DNA from: Hamadaea tsunoensis DSM 44101
GTDB taxonomy: Bacteria; Actinomycetota; Actinomycetes; Mycobacteriales; Micromonosporaceae
Assembly: GCF_000428945.1 (NCBI RefSeq)
Contig: NZ_KE386823.1
Location: forward strand, 69,725-113,662
Direction: 5' to 3'
Length of the DNA: 43,938 bases
In this document: positions 30,990 through 39,035 of the stretch, in pieces
How the letters are laid out: every line of letters begins with the position of its first letter
How positions within the stretch are numbered: position 1 is the first letter of the stretch
Position numbers and translations under genes: made by a program
Notes under the pieces: model-generated
Told to the model about the DNA's origin: nothing
The model's input: the letters and a program-made list of their open reading frames with translations, nothing else
The model's database searches: none

Positions 30990-31774
30990 GAAGGGAGGGT
31001 AACGCCGATCCGCGGCGCGGTGGAGGCCCGCTGCAGCCGGGCCAGCTCCTCGGGCGTCCCGATGGCGGCCCGGTGCTCGGGATGGTCGGCGTACTCGCGG
31101 ATCGCCGCCGCCAGGAACTCCGGCCGCACATGGAACAGGTACGCGGGCACGGTCGCGGTCCACAGCACGCCGTACTGGTTCACCCGGCGCAACGAGAACC
31201 GTAGGACCCAGCCGCGTTCCGGCACCATCGGCAGCGGACGCCCCGCGACGAAGTCGCCCCACGCGTACTCCCGCCGCCGCAGGGTCCGGACGGTCAGCCC
31301 GGCCGGGGTCAGGCGTACGCGGGGCCGGCCGGAGAGGATGAGGTAGGCCGCCATCACGCCGAAGACCAGGGCGTTCACGACGAGGGACAGGAGGAGCGAG
31401 ACCGGATCGGTGACGAACCGCGCTTCGGCCCGGTCCGGTACCCCTTCCACCATCAGCAGGCCGGGCGAGCTCATCATCGCGATCACGACGACGGCGCTCA
31501 GGAGGTTCCCCGCGGCGGCAGGCGCCTCGAAACCGCCGTCGCGCAACGTGAACGTGGCGCGCGGCCGGCTTCGCCACAGCAGCCAGCCGTACACGGGCAG
31601 CGGCAGGGCCGCCAGCAGGATCGGCCCGAGCCCGGTCAGCGTGTACACCACGACGAACGGCAGCTCGCGGTGCGACCGGCCGAACGGGATCCCCCAGAGC
31701 GGCGCCACCGTACGGACCGCCACCGCGTACAGGCCGCAGAGGACGAGCAGGAGACGCAGGGCGCGGGGGGACAT
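30986..31774 (-). CDS. Membrane protein, paralog of the adjacent upstream gene
   Basis: 262 residues with about four membrane helices and a C-terminal cytoplasmic part. That part (RPRVRLTPAGLTVRTLRRREYAWGDFV) looks like the PH-like domain of bacterial membrane PH-domain proteins. The end HVRPEFLAAAIREYADHPEHRAAIGTPEELARLQ is nearly repeated in the neighbouring gene (31798-32607), so the two arose by duplication. Function unknown. Start uncertain: ATG 31774 aligns with the paralog; ATG 31786 and GTG 31801 are also open. Confidence 0.7.
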   Translation of the reverse strand: MSPRALRLLLVLCGLYAVAVRTVAPLWGIPFGRSHRELPFVVVYTLTGLGPILLAALPLPVYGWLLWRSRPRATFTLRDGGFEAPAAAGNLLSAVVVIAMMSSPGLLMVEGVPDRAEARFVTDPVSLLLSLVVNALVFGVMAAYLILSGRPRVRLTPAGLTVRTLRRREYAWGDFVAGRPLPMVPERGWVLRFSLRRVNQYGVLWTATVPAYLFHVRPEFLAAAIREYADHPEHRAAIGTPEELARLQRASTAPRIGVTLPS

Positions 31775-31797
31775 GCCCCGCAGCATAGGGGGCGTGG

Positions 31798-32607
31798 TCA
31801 CTCCCCGGCCGCCACCGCCTGGAGTCTTGCCAGTTCGGCGGGGGTGCCGATGGCCGTCCGGTGCTCCGGATGCTCCCCGTAATGGCGGATCGCCACCGCG
31901 ACGACACCGGGCCGTACGTGCAGCAGCCCGACCGGGACGTCCTCGGTGACGGCGTACCCGCCGATGCCCAGCGGGGGCAGGTTCAGCCGGACCGCAAGCC
32001 GCCCGCGACGCGCCCGGCCGTGCGGGTGGCCGGGGGTCACGAGCTCCCAGGGGACGTGCCTCGACCGCCGGACCCGCTCCCACACGGTGAAGCCGGTCGG
32101 ATCGAGGCGGAGCACCGGCGTACGCAGGACGAGGAGCACGATCGCGGCCGTGAGCGGCAGGAGCGCGTACGCGGCGGCGAAGCCGAGCGCGCCACCGCCG
32201 AGGTCCAGCCGGAGCGCCTGCGTCGTCTCGTCGCGATGCCGGGGCCAGCCGTCGCCGAGGAGTTGGAGCACCATGATGGCCGCGATCCCGGGCGGTACCG
32301 GGCTGGCCGGCGCCACGAATCCACCATTGTGGACGATCAAGGTGCCGTACGGCCGCGCGATCCACACGAGCAGCCCGAACCCGGCCAGCGGCACGGCCAG
32401 CGCGGCCACCTGCGCCGCGAGGTACCCGAGGTCACCGGTGTCGTAGCGGTCGAACCGGTCGGCGAAGCGCAGACCGTCGAGGCGGATCACGACCACCAGG
32501 CGGGCTACGCCGCCGAGCACGCCGAGCGCGAATGCGGCGGTCCGGAGGGTTCGGGGCGACACGCTTCGGAGCGACAGGCTTCGGAGTGACAGGCTTCGGA
32601 GTGACAC
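31798..32607 (-). CDS. Membrane protein, paralog of the adjacent downstream gene
   Basis: 269 residues, four membrane helices, then a PH-like segment (TPVLRLDPTGFTVWERVRRSRHVPWELV) and the shared tail HVRPGVVAVAIRHYGEHPEHRTAIGTPAELARLQ. The N-terminus SLRSLSLRSLSLRSVSPR is made by a 15-bp tandem repeat; the paralog lacks it. TACACT 6 bp before GTG 32607 would give a leaderless mRNA. First gene of the three-gene unit ending with the propeller protein. Confidence 0.7.
   Translation of the reverse strand: MSLRSLSLRSLSLRSVSPRTLRTAAFALGVLGGVARLVVVIRLDGLRFADRFDRYDTGDLGYLAAQVAALAVPLAGFGLLVWIARPYGTLIVHNGGFVAPASPVPPGIAAIMVLQLLGDGWPRHRDETTQALRLDLGGGALGFAAAYALLPLTAAIVLLVLRTPVLRLDPTGFTVWERVRRSRHVPWELVTPGHPHGRARRGRLAVRLNLPPLGIGGYAVTEDVPVGLLHVRPGVVAVAIRHYGEHPEHRTAIGTPAELARLQAVAAGE
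32561..32605. repeat. 15-bp tandem repeat at the membrane-protein start
   Basis: Three units of AGGCTTCGGAGTGAC (the leftmost with two changes), encoding SLRSL repeats on the minus strand. Confidence 0.9.
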
Positions 32608-32766
32608 GGCGGCAGTGTAGAACCCGCCGCTCACCAGCCGCTTGCCCACTCAGCGTACCCGGAACGTGTACTGCCCGTGTCGGACCTTGGATCGAAGTCT
32701 GTACGCCACCTGTACGCCGTCTTACCGTTGGATCAACACCTTTCGCTCCCTACCCCTTTACACGGC

Positions 32767-32806
32767 CCCCTTCACCAGGAACAAGGCCCCTTCACAAGGA
32801 ATGAGG
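32767..32806 (+). repeat. Duplicated ribosome-site region before the small membrane gene
   Basis: CCCCTTCACCAGGAACAAGG is followed by CCCCTTCACAAGGAATGAGG. Confidence 0.7.
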
Positions 32807-32812
32807 TGCGTG

Positions 32813-32995
32813 ATGAGCCCCGCCAAGAAGTACGGTTTCAGCAGCGCCGGGGTCGGCGTCGTGCTCGCGGTCCTCTTCTTCATCCTCTACGGCAGCGACA
32901 CCAGCGGCTCGAACGCGACGGCGTACCTGGCCGCGGCGATCGTGTGCCTCGTCGCGGGTGCGGCCGGCCTGCTCATCGGAGTGTTCGCCCAGTAG
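32813..32995 (+). CDS. Small two-helix membrane protein
   Basis: 60 residues: MSPAKKYGFSSAG, a helix (VGVVLAVLFFILYG), a short polar loop SDTSGSN and a second helix (AYLAAAIVCLVAGAAGLLIGVFA). Family not recognised. ATG 32813 has GAGG 6 nt upstream and is preferred to ATG 32801. Confidence 0.65.
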   Translation: MSPAKKYGFSSAGVGVVLAVLFFILYGSDTSGSNATAYLAAAIVCLVAGAAGLLIGVFAQ

Positions 32996-33064
32996 CCGCC
33001 CGGCCCAGCCCGCCACGTTAGTCGCGGAAGTTCTCCGCGATGTGGACGGAACTGGTGAAATGGG

Positions 33065-33664
33065 ATGGTGCGGTTCGCGATCGAGCACGTTCTGGCCGAA
33101 CCTCAGCTGTCCCAAGCCTGGCGCCTGTACGCCGACGCCTTCGCCCAGCTGCGTACGGCGGCGATGCAACGGCACGTGATGTCGCGGCCGGAGTTCGACG
33201 CGGTCATGGCCGACCGGCGGGTCGAGAAGCACCTGGCGATCGACAACGGCGCAAGCGGCAACAGCGCAGGCGGCAACAGCGCTACCGACAACGGCGCCGG
33301 CGAGACGATCACCGGTCTCGCCACCTTCACCAACGTCCTGGAGGCCATGCCGCTGGTCTCCCCGGAGTTCTTCGCCCACCGCTGGCCCGACCAGTACGCC
33401 CGCCACCAGGTCTGGTACCTCGGGTTCTTCGCGATCCACGAGGAGTACCGCAGCACCGGCATCTTCGAGACCGTGATCGCCCAGATGTGGGCGCACGTCC
33501 AGGCCGGTGGCGGGGTGGCCGCGCTGGACGTCTGCGGGGTCAACGCCCAGCTCGGGCTGCCCCAGGCGATCACGCGTACGCTGCGCGAGCTGAGTCCGGA
33601 GGTCCTCGCCGGCCAGGTCGACACCCAGACGTACTGGGCCTTCGAACTGCGGCCCCGGTCCTGA
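33065..33664 (+). CDS. GNAT-like acyltransferase-fold protein
   Basis: 199 residues. VWYLGFFAIHEEYRSTGIFETVIAQMWAHV resembles the acetyl-CoA-binding A motif of GNAT proteins (RxTGxF in place of the usual RGxGxG/A loop). The N-terminal part (YADAFAQLRTAAMQRHVMSRPEFDAVMADRRVEKHLA) is typical of a related actinobacterial family. An insertion ASGNSAGGNSATDNGAGE at about residue 63-80 comes from a short tandem repeat. The substrate is unknown and acetyl-CoA binding is unproven. The stop codon is within a 17-bp duplication. Confidence 0.6.
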   Translation: MVRFAIEHVLAEPQLSQAWRLYADAFAQLRTAAMQRHVMSRPEFDAVMADRRVEKHLAIDNGASGNSAGGNSATDNGAGETITGLATFTNVLEAMPLVSPEFFAHRWPDQYARHQVWYLGFFAIHEEYRSTGIFETVIAQMWAHVQAGGGVAALDVCGVNAQLGLPQAITRTLRELSPEVLAGQVDTQTYWAFELRPRS

Positions 33665-33688
33665 GAAGCGGCCGATCCTGAGAAGCGG
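33655..33688 (+). repeat. 17-bp duplication across a stop codon
   Basis: CCGGTCCTGAGAAGCGG followed directly by CCGATCCTGAGAAGCGG; the first copy contains the TGA of the GNAT-like gene. Confidence 0.9.
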
Positions 33689-33696
33689 GCCGGCGC

Positions 33697-35979
33697 TCAG
33701 GCGGCGATCTGGACGGCGCCGGGCGACCAGAGCGCGGCGAAGGTCTCGGCGTCGACGGCCCGCCCCCACAGCCAGCCCTGCCCGTGGCGTACGCCCACCC
33801 GGGCGAGCAGGTCGCGCTGGTGTTCGTCCTCGACGCCCTCGGCGACCACCGACAGCTGCAGGGCGCTGCTCATCGCGACCACGGCCCGCACGATCGCCTC
33901 GTCCTCGGGGTTGTGGCCGAGGCCGACCACGAACGACTTGTCGATCTTCACACCCGTCACCGGGTAGGTACGCAGGTAGCCGAGCGCCGAGAAGCCGGTG
34001 CCGAAGTCGTCCACGACCAGGCTCAGACCGAGGTCGCGCAGGGACCGCAGGGCCTGGTCGGCGCCGCTTGTGGGGTCGATCATCACCGACTCGGTCAGCT
34101 CGACGACGACCGATGCGGCCGGCAGCCGGTGCCGTCGCAGCGCCGCCGACAGCTCGCCGGCCAGCCGCGGGTCGCGCAGCTGGCGCGGCGAGACGTTGAT
34201 CGACATCCAGAAGTCCTCGCCGACCGTGCCCGCCGCGCGCCACTGGGCGAGCTGGCGCATGGCCTCGTGCATGACCCAGCGGCCCAGCTCGATGATCAGC
34301 CCGGACTCCTCGGCGACCGGGATGAAGCTGTCCGGCCCGATCACGCCGCGCGTCGGGTGGGTCCACCGGATCAACGCCTCGGCGCCCACGATCCGGCCGC
34401 CGGCCAGCTCCACCACCGGCTGGAACTCCAGGTGCAGGCAGCCCGCGGCCATCGCCTCGCGCAGGGCCAGGTCGATCTCGATCCGCTCCTGTACGCGGTC
34501 GCGCATCACCGGGTCGAACATCGCCCAGTTGTCGCGTCCGTTCGCCTTGGCCTGGTACATCGCGGTGTCGGCGTCGCGCAGCAGGTCCTCGGCGGTCACG
34601 TCGTGCTCGGGCCCGGTCGAGTGCGCGATCCCGATCGACGCCGAGATCACGACGTCGACGGTCGGCATCTTCAGCGTCTTGCGGATCGTGCGCAGGATGT
34701 CGTCGGCGAGGCGTACGGCGTCGTGCCGGGCGGCCCCGTAGGCGACCACGAACTCGTCACCGCCGACCCGGGCGATCGCGGCCGAGGCCGGGGCGCACTG
34801 CCGCAGCCGGGCGGCCACCTCGGTGATCACCTGGTCGCCGGCCCGGTGCCCGCGCGAGTCGTTGACGTACTTGAACCCGTCCAGGTCCAGGAAGAACACC
34901 CAGACCTGCTCGTCCGGCCCGGCCTGGGCGAGCAGCGTACGCACCTCGGCGAACCACCGGGCCCGGTTCGGCAGGCCGGTCAGCGGGTCGTGGGTCGCCT
35001 GGTACTCGTACTGCTCCTGGGCGGCCGCGTAGCCGCGGACGGCGGAGACCGCCCGGGCCAGCACGAGCCCGACGAGCGCCGCCCCGCCGACCGCCAGCAG
35101 TACGCGTTCCAGCGTCGACGGATGCCCGATCGCGACGGCGAGGACGAACGGGACGACCAGGGCGGGCAGGATCAGCACGAGCCGGCGCAGGGACCACGCC
35201 TGGACCGGCAGGCTCTCGTCGCGGCCGATGTCGACCATCGTCGGGTGCAGTCCGGCCCCGCCGACGAGCGTGAAGCCGAGCAGGAACGGCAGGTCGAGCA
35301 GGGGCGAGCCGGTCAGCCGCCCCGCCGTGCCGATGATCGCGTACGCGATGTCGCCGACGAGCATGAGCGACATGCACGAGATGAGCATGTAGTAGCTGGG
35401 TCCCCGGCGGGCGGTGGCGAAGGCGAGATTGAGCACCAGCAGCACGAGGACGCCGTCGAGCAGCGGGTAGAGCCCGGCCAGCGCCGAGACCACGCCGTCG
35501 CGGCCGACGACCGAGGCGGCCGGGACCGCGAACAGGATCGCGAAGACGAGGGTGGCCCCGAGGCCGACGATCAGGCCGTCGATCACCGCGTGCCGCTTCA
35601 CCCCGGTACGCGACCGCAGGAACCCGTTGAGCCCGATGAACATCAACGCGTACCCGGGGATGGTGAAGCAGTCGGCGATGACGCTGGCCGCGCCGGTCTC
35701 CTGGGCCCAGCCGCGCAGCAGCGCACCGGTGGTGAAGAAGAAGCAGGCGGCGGCGAGGAACCACCATGGATGGCGCGGCGACGGGCGGTACCGGTGCACC
35801 CCGTACACGATCGACAGCCCGGCGCCGACGCCGATCACCGAGAACGACAGCGCGGAGAGCCAGGCGGCCGTCGTCAGCGCGTACACGGCCGCCGCGGTGA
35901 AGCCGATCGCCAGAAAGCCGGCCCACCCCCGCGCGCGCCCGGTCACCCGGTCGGTGCCGGGAACGGTCGCGTGTGACAT
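33697..35979 (-). CDS. Membrane GGDEF-EAL protein (cyclic di-GMP turnover)
   Basis: 760 residues. The N-terminal 310 residues contain about nine or ten membrane helices. The diguanylate cyclase domain (330-490) has an intact GGDEF (406-410) and the FFLDLDGFKYVNDSRGH segment. The phosphodiesterase domain (500-755) has EAL in AEALIRW (534-536), TESVMIDP and DDFGTG (657-662). Both active sites look intact, so the protein may make and break c-di-GMP; the membrane part is the likely sensor. GAAGAGG precedes ATG 35979. Confidence 0.95.
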   Translation of the reverse strand: MSHATVPGTDRVTGRARGWAGFLAIGFTAAAVYALTTAAWLSALSFSVIGVGAGLSIVYGVHRYRPSPRHPWWFLAAACFFFTTGALLRGWAQETGAASVIADCFTIPGYALMFIGLNGFLRSRTGVKRHAVIDGLIVGLGATLVFAILFAVPAASVVGRDGVVSALAGLYPLLDGVLVLLVLNLAFATARRGPSYYMLISCMSLMLVGDIAYAIIGTAGRLTGSPLLDLPFLLGFTLVGGAGLHPTMVDIGRDESLPVQAWSLRRLVLILPALVVPFVLAVAIGHPSTLERVLLAVGGAALVGLVLARAVSAVRGYAAAQEQYEYQATHDPLTGLPNRARWFAEVRTLLAQAGPDEQVWVFFLDLDGFKYVNDSRGHRAGDQVITEVAARLRQCAPASAAIARVGGDEFVVAYGAARHDAVRLADDILRTIRKTLKMPTVDVVISASIGIAHSTGPEHDVTAEDLLRDADTAMYQAKANGRDNWAMFDPVMRDRVQERIEIDLALREAMAAGCLHLEFQPVVELAGGRIVGAEALIRWTHPTRGVIGPDSFIPVAEESGLIIELGRWVMHEAMRQLAQWRAAGTVGEDFWMSINVSPRQLRDPRLAGELSAALRRHRLPAASVVVELTESVMIDPTSGADQALRSLRDLGLSLVVDDFGTGFSALGYLRTYPVTGVKIDKSFVVGLGHNPEDEAIVRAVVAMSSALQLSVVAEGVEDEHQRDLLARVGVRHGQGWLWGRAVDAETFAALWSPGAVQIAA

Positions 35980-36180
35980 CGGCGTACCTCTTCTCACCAG
36001 GGCCGAGGCCGGCCCCGGACAAGCTCGGCCACTTTACCAATCACCGCCCTTGACCTGCCAAAACATTGTCAGACCGGCAACGCTCCCTTTTGCCATGAAC
36101 AGGACACCAAGCTGGGAACCACCCCAACGTTGGCTCGGCGTTGCCTTCTCATCGTTCTTTCATCGCGTACGCGCGAAGCT
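35980..36180. other. Divergent intergenic region
   Basis: Promoter region for the GGDEF-EAL gene and the MprF-like operon. A CAACG ... CGTTG hairpin lies at about 36123-36141. No gene seen. Confidence 0.5.
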
Positions 36181-38064
36181 GTGAACGTGCTGCTTCGTGA
36201 CTCCCGGCGGACAGACCCCCGCAAAGCGCCGGTTCTGCGGAAAACACAGGCCCGGGCTTCGTCGACCGTGCGCTGGGTCGCCCGGTTCGTGGCCCTGACC
36301 GGTGCCATCGACGTGATCACCGCGCTCGCCCCGCCGGGGTGGCACCGGCTGCGGCTGCTGACGGAGGTGGTGCCGCTGGCCGGCGTACAGACGGCCCGCG
36401 CGGTCACGATGGCGGTCGGGCTGCTCCTGATCTACCTCAGCGCCGGGCTGCGCCGCCGGACCGCCGAGGCGTGGTACCTGGCCGTCGCCCTGGCCTGCGC
36501 GAGCGTGGTGCTGAACGTGGTCAAGGGCCTGGACCTGGACGCCGCCGCAGTCTCCGGAGTGGTGCTCGCCCTGCTGGTCACCTCCCGGGCGGACTACACG
36601 GCGCGACACCACTGGACCAGCCGCTGGCGGGCGGCCCTGGCGTTCGGCGGGTTCGCCGCGGCGGGACTGGCGATCGGGGTGGCCGAGATCGGCGTACGCG
36701 CCCGTGCGCTCGCCCCCGGGCAGCCGTGGCGGCTCTGGTTCCTCCAGTCGGCCGAGGGCATGGCCGGCGTCACCGGTCCGCTGCGGTTCACCCGGCCGGC
36801 CGTCGCGGACGCCGTCTCCGTGACGACCGGCGTGCTCGGACTGCTGGCTCTCGGCGTACCCCTGGTGATGCTCTTGAAGCCGCGCGGGCGGCGGCCGGGG
36901 CACTCCGGCGAGGACGTCGAGCGGATCGCCGGACTGCTGGCCACCCACGGCGCGCAGGATTCGCTGGGGTACTTCGCGCTGCGCGCGGACAAGTCGATGG
37001 TCTGGTCGCCGTCGGGCAAGGCGGGCGTCGCCTACCGGGTGATCTGGGGCGTGAGCCTCGCGTCGGGCGACCCGATCGGCGACCCGGAGGCGTGGCCGGG
37101 CGCGGTCGACGCGTGGCTGGCCGACTGCCGGGCCCACGGCTGGACGCCGGCCGTGCTGGGCTGCGGCGAACGGGCCGCCCACCTGTACGCCAAGCACGGC
37201 CTCGACGCGATCGAACTGGGTGACGAGGCACTGGTCGACGTGGACTCCTTCGCGCTGGAGGGCCGCCCCATGCGCGCGGTACGCCAGGCGGTCGGCCGCG
37301 TCGAGCGCGCCGGCTACACCTGCGAGGTGGCGCGGCAGCGGGACCTGAGCCCGGCGGCGCTGGCCGAGGCCGGGCGGGCGTGGGGGCGGCTGCGCGACGG
37401 CGAGGTGGAGCGCGGCTTCTCGATGGCGCTGTCCCGGGTCGGCGATCCGGCCGACCGCGACTGCGTCCTCGTGCTCGCCCGCGACGCCGCCGGTACGCTG
37501 CGCGGCCTGCTCCAGTTCGTCCCGTGGGGATCGGACGGCCTGTCGCTCGACGTCATGCGGCGCGACCGGGCGAGCGACAACGGGCTCATCGAATACATGA
37601 TCACGAACGTCCTGCGGCAGGCCCCCGCCCTCGGCGTACGCCGGCTGTCGCTGAACTTCGCCGTGCTGCGCTCGGTGTTCGCCCGGGGCGGCCGGATCGG
37701 CGCCGGTCCGATCCTGCGGGCCTGGTACCACGTCCTGCTGCTGGCCTCCCGGTACTGGCAGCTCGAATCGCTCTACCGGGCCAACGCCAAGTACCTGCCG
37801 GAGTGGCTGCCCCGGTTCCTGTGCTTCCCGTCGCTGGCCGACATCCCGCGGATCGGCCTGGTGGCGCTGCGCGCCGAGGCGTTCCTGACCGCACCCGCCC
37901 TGCTGCGCCGCCGCCCGATCCTCCCGCCGGCCCTTTCAGCAAAAGCAGCCCTCTCAGCGGAAGCAGCACTCACAGCGGAAGCAGCCCTCACAGCGGAAGC
38001 AGCACTCACAGCAAAAACAGCCCTCTCGGAAGCCTGTGCCTCCGAGCCGGCCCGCCTCCCATGA
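36181..38064 (+). CDS. MprF-like lysyl/aminoacyl-phosphatidylglycerol synthase (DUF2156)
   Basis: 627 residues. About six N-terminal membrane helices (30-220) precede the soluble DUF2156 double-GNAT domain: ALRADKSMVWSPSGKAGVAYRVIWGVSLASGDPIGD, GWTPAVLGCGERAAHLYAKHGL, LQFVPWGSDGLSLDVMRRD, RRLSLNFAVLRSVFARG. It likely transfers an amino acid from aminoacyl-tRNA to phosphatidylglycerol, lowering surface charge. The C-terminus is a repeated AALTAE/AALSAE tail. GTG 36181 is the likely start; no strong ribosome site is seen. Coupled by ATGA to the next gene. Confidence 0.85.
   Translation: MNVLLRDSRRTDPRKAPVLRKTQARASSTVRWVARFVALTGAIDVITALAPPGWHRLRLLTEVVPLAGVQTARAVTMAVGLLLIYLSAGLRRRTAEAWYLAVALACASVVLNVVKGLDLDAAAVSGVVLALLVTSRADYTARHHWTSRWRAALAFGGFAAAGLAIGVAEIGVRARALAPGQPWRLWFLQSAEGMAGVTGPLRFTRPAVADAVSVTTGVLGLLALGVPLVMLLKPRGRRPGHSGEDVERIAGLLATHGAQDSLGYFALRADKSMVWSPSGKAGVAYRVIWGVSLASGDPIGDPEAWPGAVDAWLADCRAHGWTPAVLGCGERAAHLYAKHGLDAIELGDEALVDVDSFALEGRPMRAVRQAVGRVERAGYTCEVARQRDLSPAALAEAGRAWGRLRDGEVERGFSMALSRVGDPADRDCVLVLARDAAGTLRGLLQFVPWGSDGLSLDVMRRDRASDNGLIEYMITNVLRQAPALGVRRLSLNFAVLRSVFARGGRIGAGPILRAWYHVLLLASRYWQLESLYRANAKYLPEWLPRFLCFPSLADIPRIGLVALRAEAFLTAPALLRRRPILPPALSAKAALSAEAALTAEAALTAEAALTAKTALSEACASEPARLP
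37930..38028 (+). repeat. 18-bp tandem repeat at the MprF-like gene end
   Basis: Five to six units like GCAGCACTCACAGCGGAA encode the AALTAE hexapeptide repeats near the C-terminus. Confidence 0.9.
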
Positions 38065-39035
38065 CGCTCACCGGTACGCCGTTCATCCTGACCGCGTTCG
38101 CCGTCGCGGCCGCCGCCACCGGACTGCTCGCCTGGGCCTGGCGCCGGCTGCGCGGCCGCCTGATGCCGGTACGCGTCCTCGGCATCCTGGTGTGCGAGGC
38201 GCTGCTGCTCGTCGCGGTGGCCGCGGAGGTGAACCAGGCCGGCGACTTCTACCCGTCGTGGGCGGCGCTGGAAGGCAGCTCCACCACCGCCCAGCTGCCC
38301 CGCGCCCCCGCCGTCCACCTGAGCCGGTGGCTGGCGGGCCAGGCGGCCGCCGGGAGCAGGGACGGCCTCGTCTTCACGTGGCACACCGCCGGCCTGCCCG
38401 ACTGGCGGCTCGCCGGTCCGCCCGTGGTGTACCTGCCGCCCGAGTCCTTCCAGGATCCGAGCCTGGCCGTGCCGGTGGTGGTCGTCGTGCAGCCGCCGGG
38501 CGCGCCGACGCCGACGGACGCGCTGCACCGGCTGGGCGTACCGGCGTGCGTCGTGTTCCTGCGCACCACCCGGGACGTCAAGGTGTCCGCGGTCTCGGCC
38601 GGGCTGCCGGAACAGCTCACCGGGGACCTGCCCGTGCTGGGCCACGGCTGGGCGGTCGTCGGGGTGGGCAGCGCCATGCCCGTCGCGGTCGACCTGCTGC
38701 GCGCCGACACGCTCCGGTTCCAGCCGCTCGCCCTGCTCCCCTCGCCGGGCGCCGCCGTGGACCCCACGCTGCTGCGGACCGCGCGCGTCGACGCGGGCAC
38801 CGAGACCCACACCGCCGTCGACCTCACCGACGCGCTGATCTGGGCCGCGCAGCACACACCGGCCGCGCTCGCGCCGCCGCTCACCCTCACGCCCCTGCCG
38901 ATGCCCTCCACGACCGTGCCGCCCGGCCCTCACCCGACGTCCTCCCGCACTCAGCCGTCCAGTACGCCACCCGCGTCGAAGAGCCCCTCACCCCAGAGCA
39001 AGCCACCGAGGAACACATGGCACCCGACAGTCTGA
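38061..39035 (+). CDS. Membrane-anchored pseudo-esterase
   Basis: 324 residues. Two N-terminal membrane helices (6-25, 36-56) are followed by EVNQAGDFYPSWAALEG, which parallels VNHELELFGSWSEVVG of the next protein. Where that esterase has WGLIGYSAGGFCAVNLA, this protein has WAVVGVGSAMPVAVDLL: the nucleophile serine is replaced by glycine. So it is probably a duplicated, catalytically dead hydrolase. The C-terminus is a long Pro/Ser/Thr tail. ATGA coupling with the MprF-like gene; its end overlaps the next start by 19 bp. Confidence 0.6.
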   Translation: MTLTGTPFILTAFAVAAAATGLLAWAWRRLRGRLMPVRVLGILVCEALLLVAVAAEVNQAGDFYPSWAALEGSSTTAQLPRAPAVHLSRWLAGQAAAGSRDGLVFTWHTAGLPDWRLAGPPVVYLPPESFQDPSLAVPVVVVVQPPGAPTPTDALHRLGVPACVVFLRTTRDVKVSAVSAGLPEQLTGDLPVLGHGWAVVGVGSAMPVAVDLLRADTLRFQPLALLPSPGAAVDPTLLRTARVDAGTETHTAVDLTDALIWAAQHTPAALAPPLTLTPLPMPSTTVPPGPHPTSSRTQPSSTPPASKSPSPQSKPPRNTWHPTV

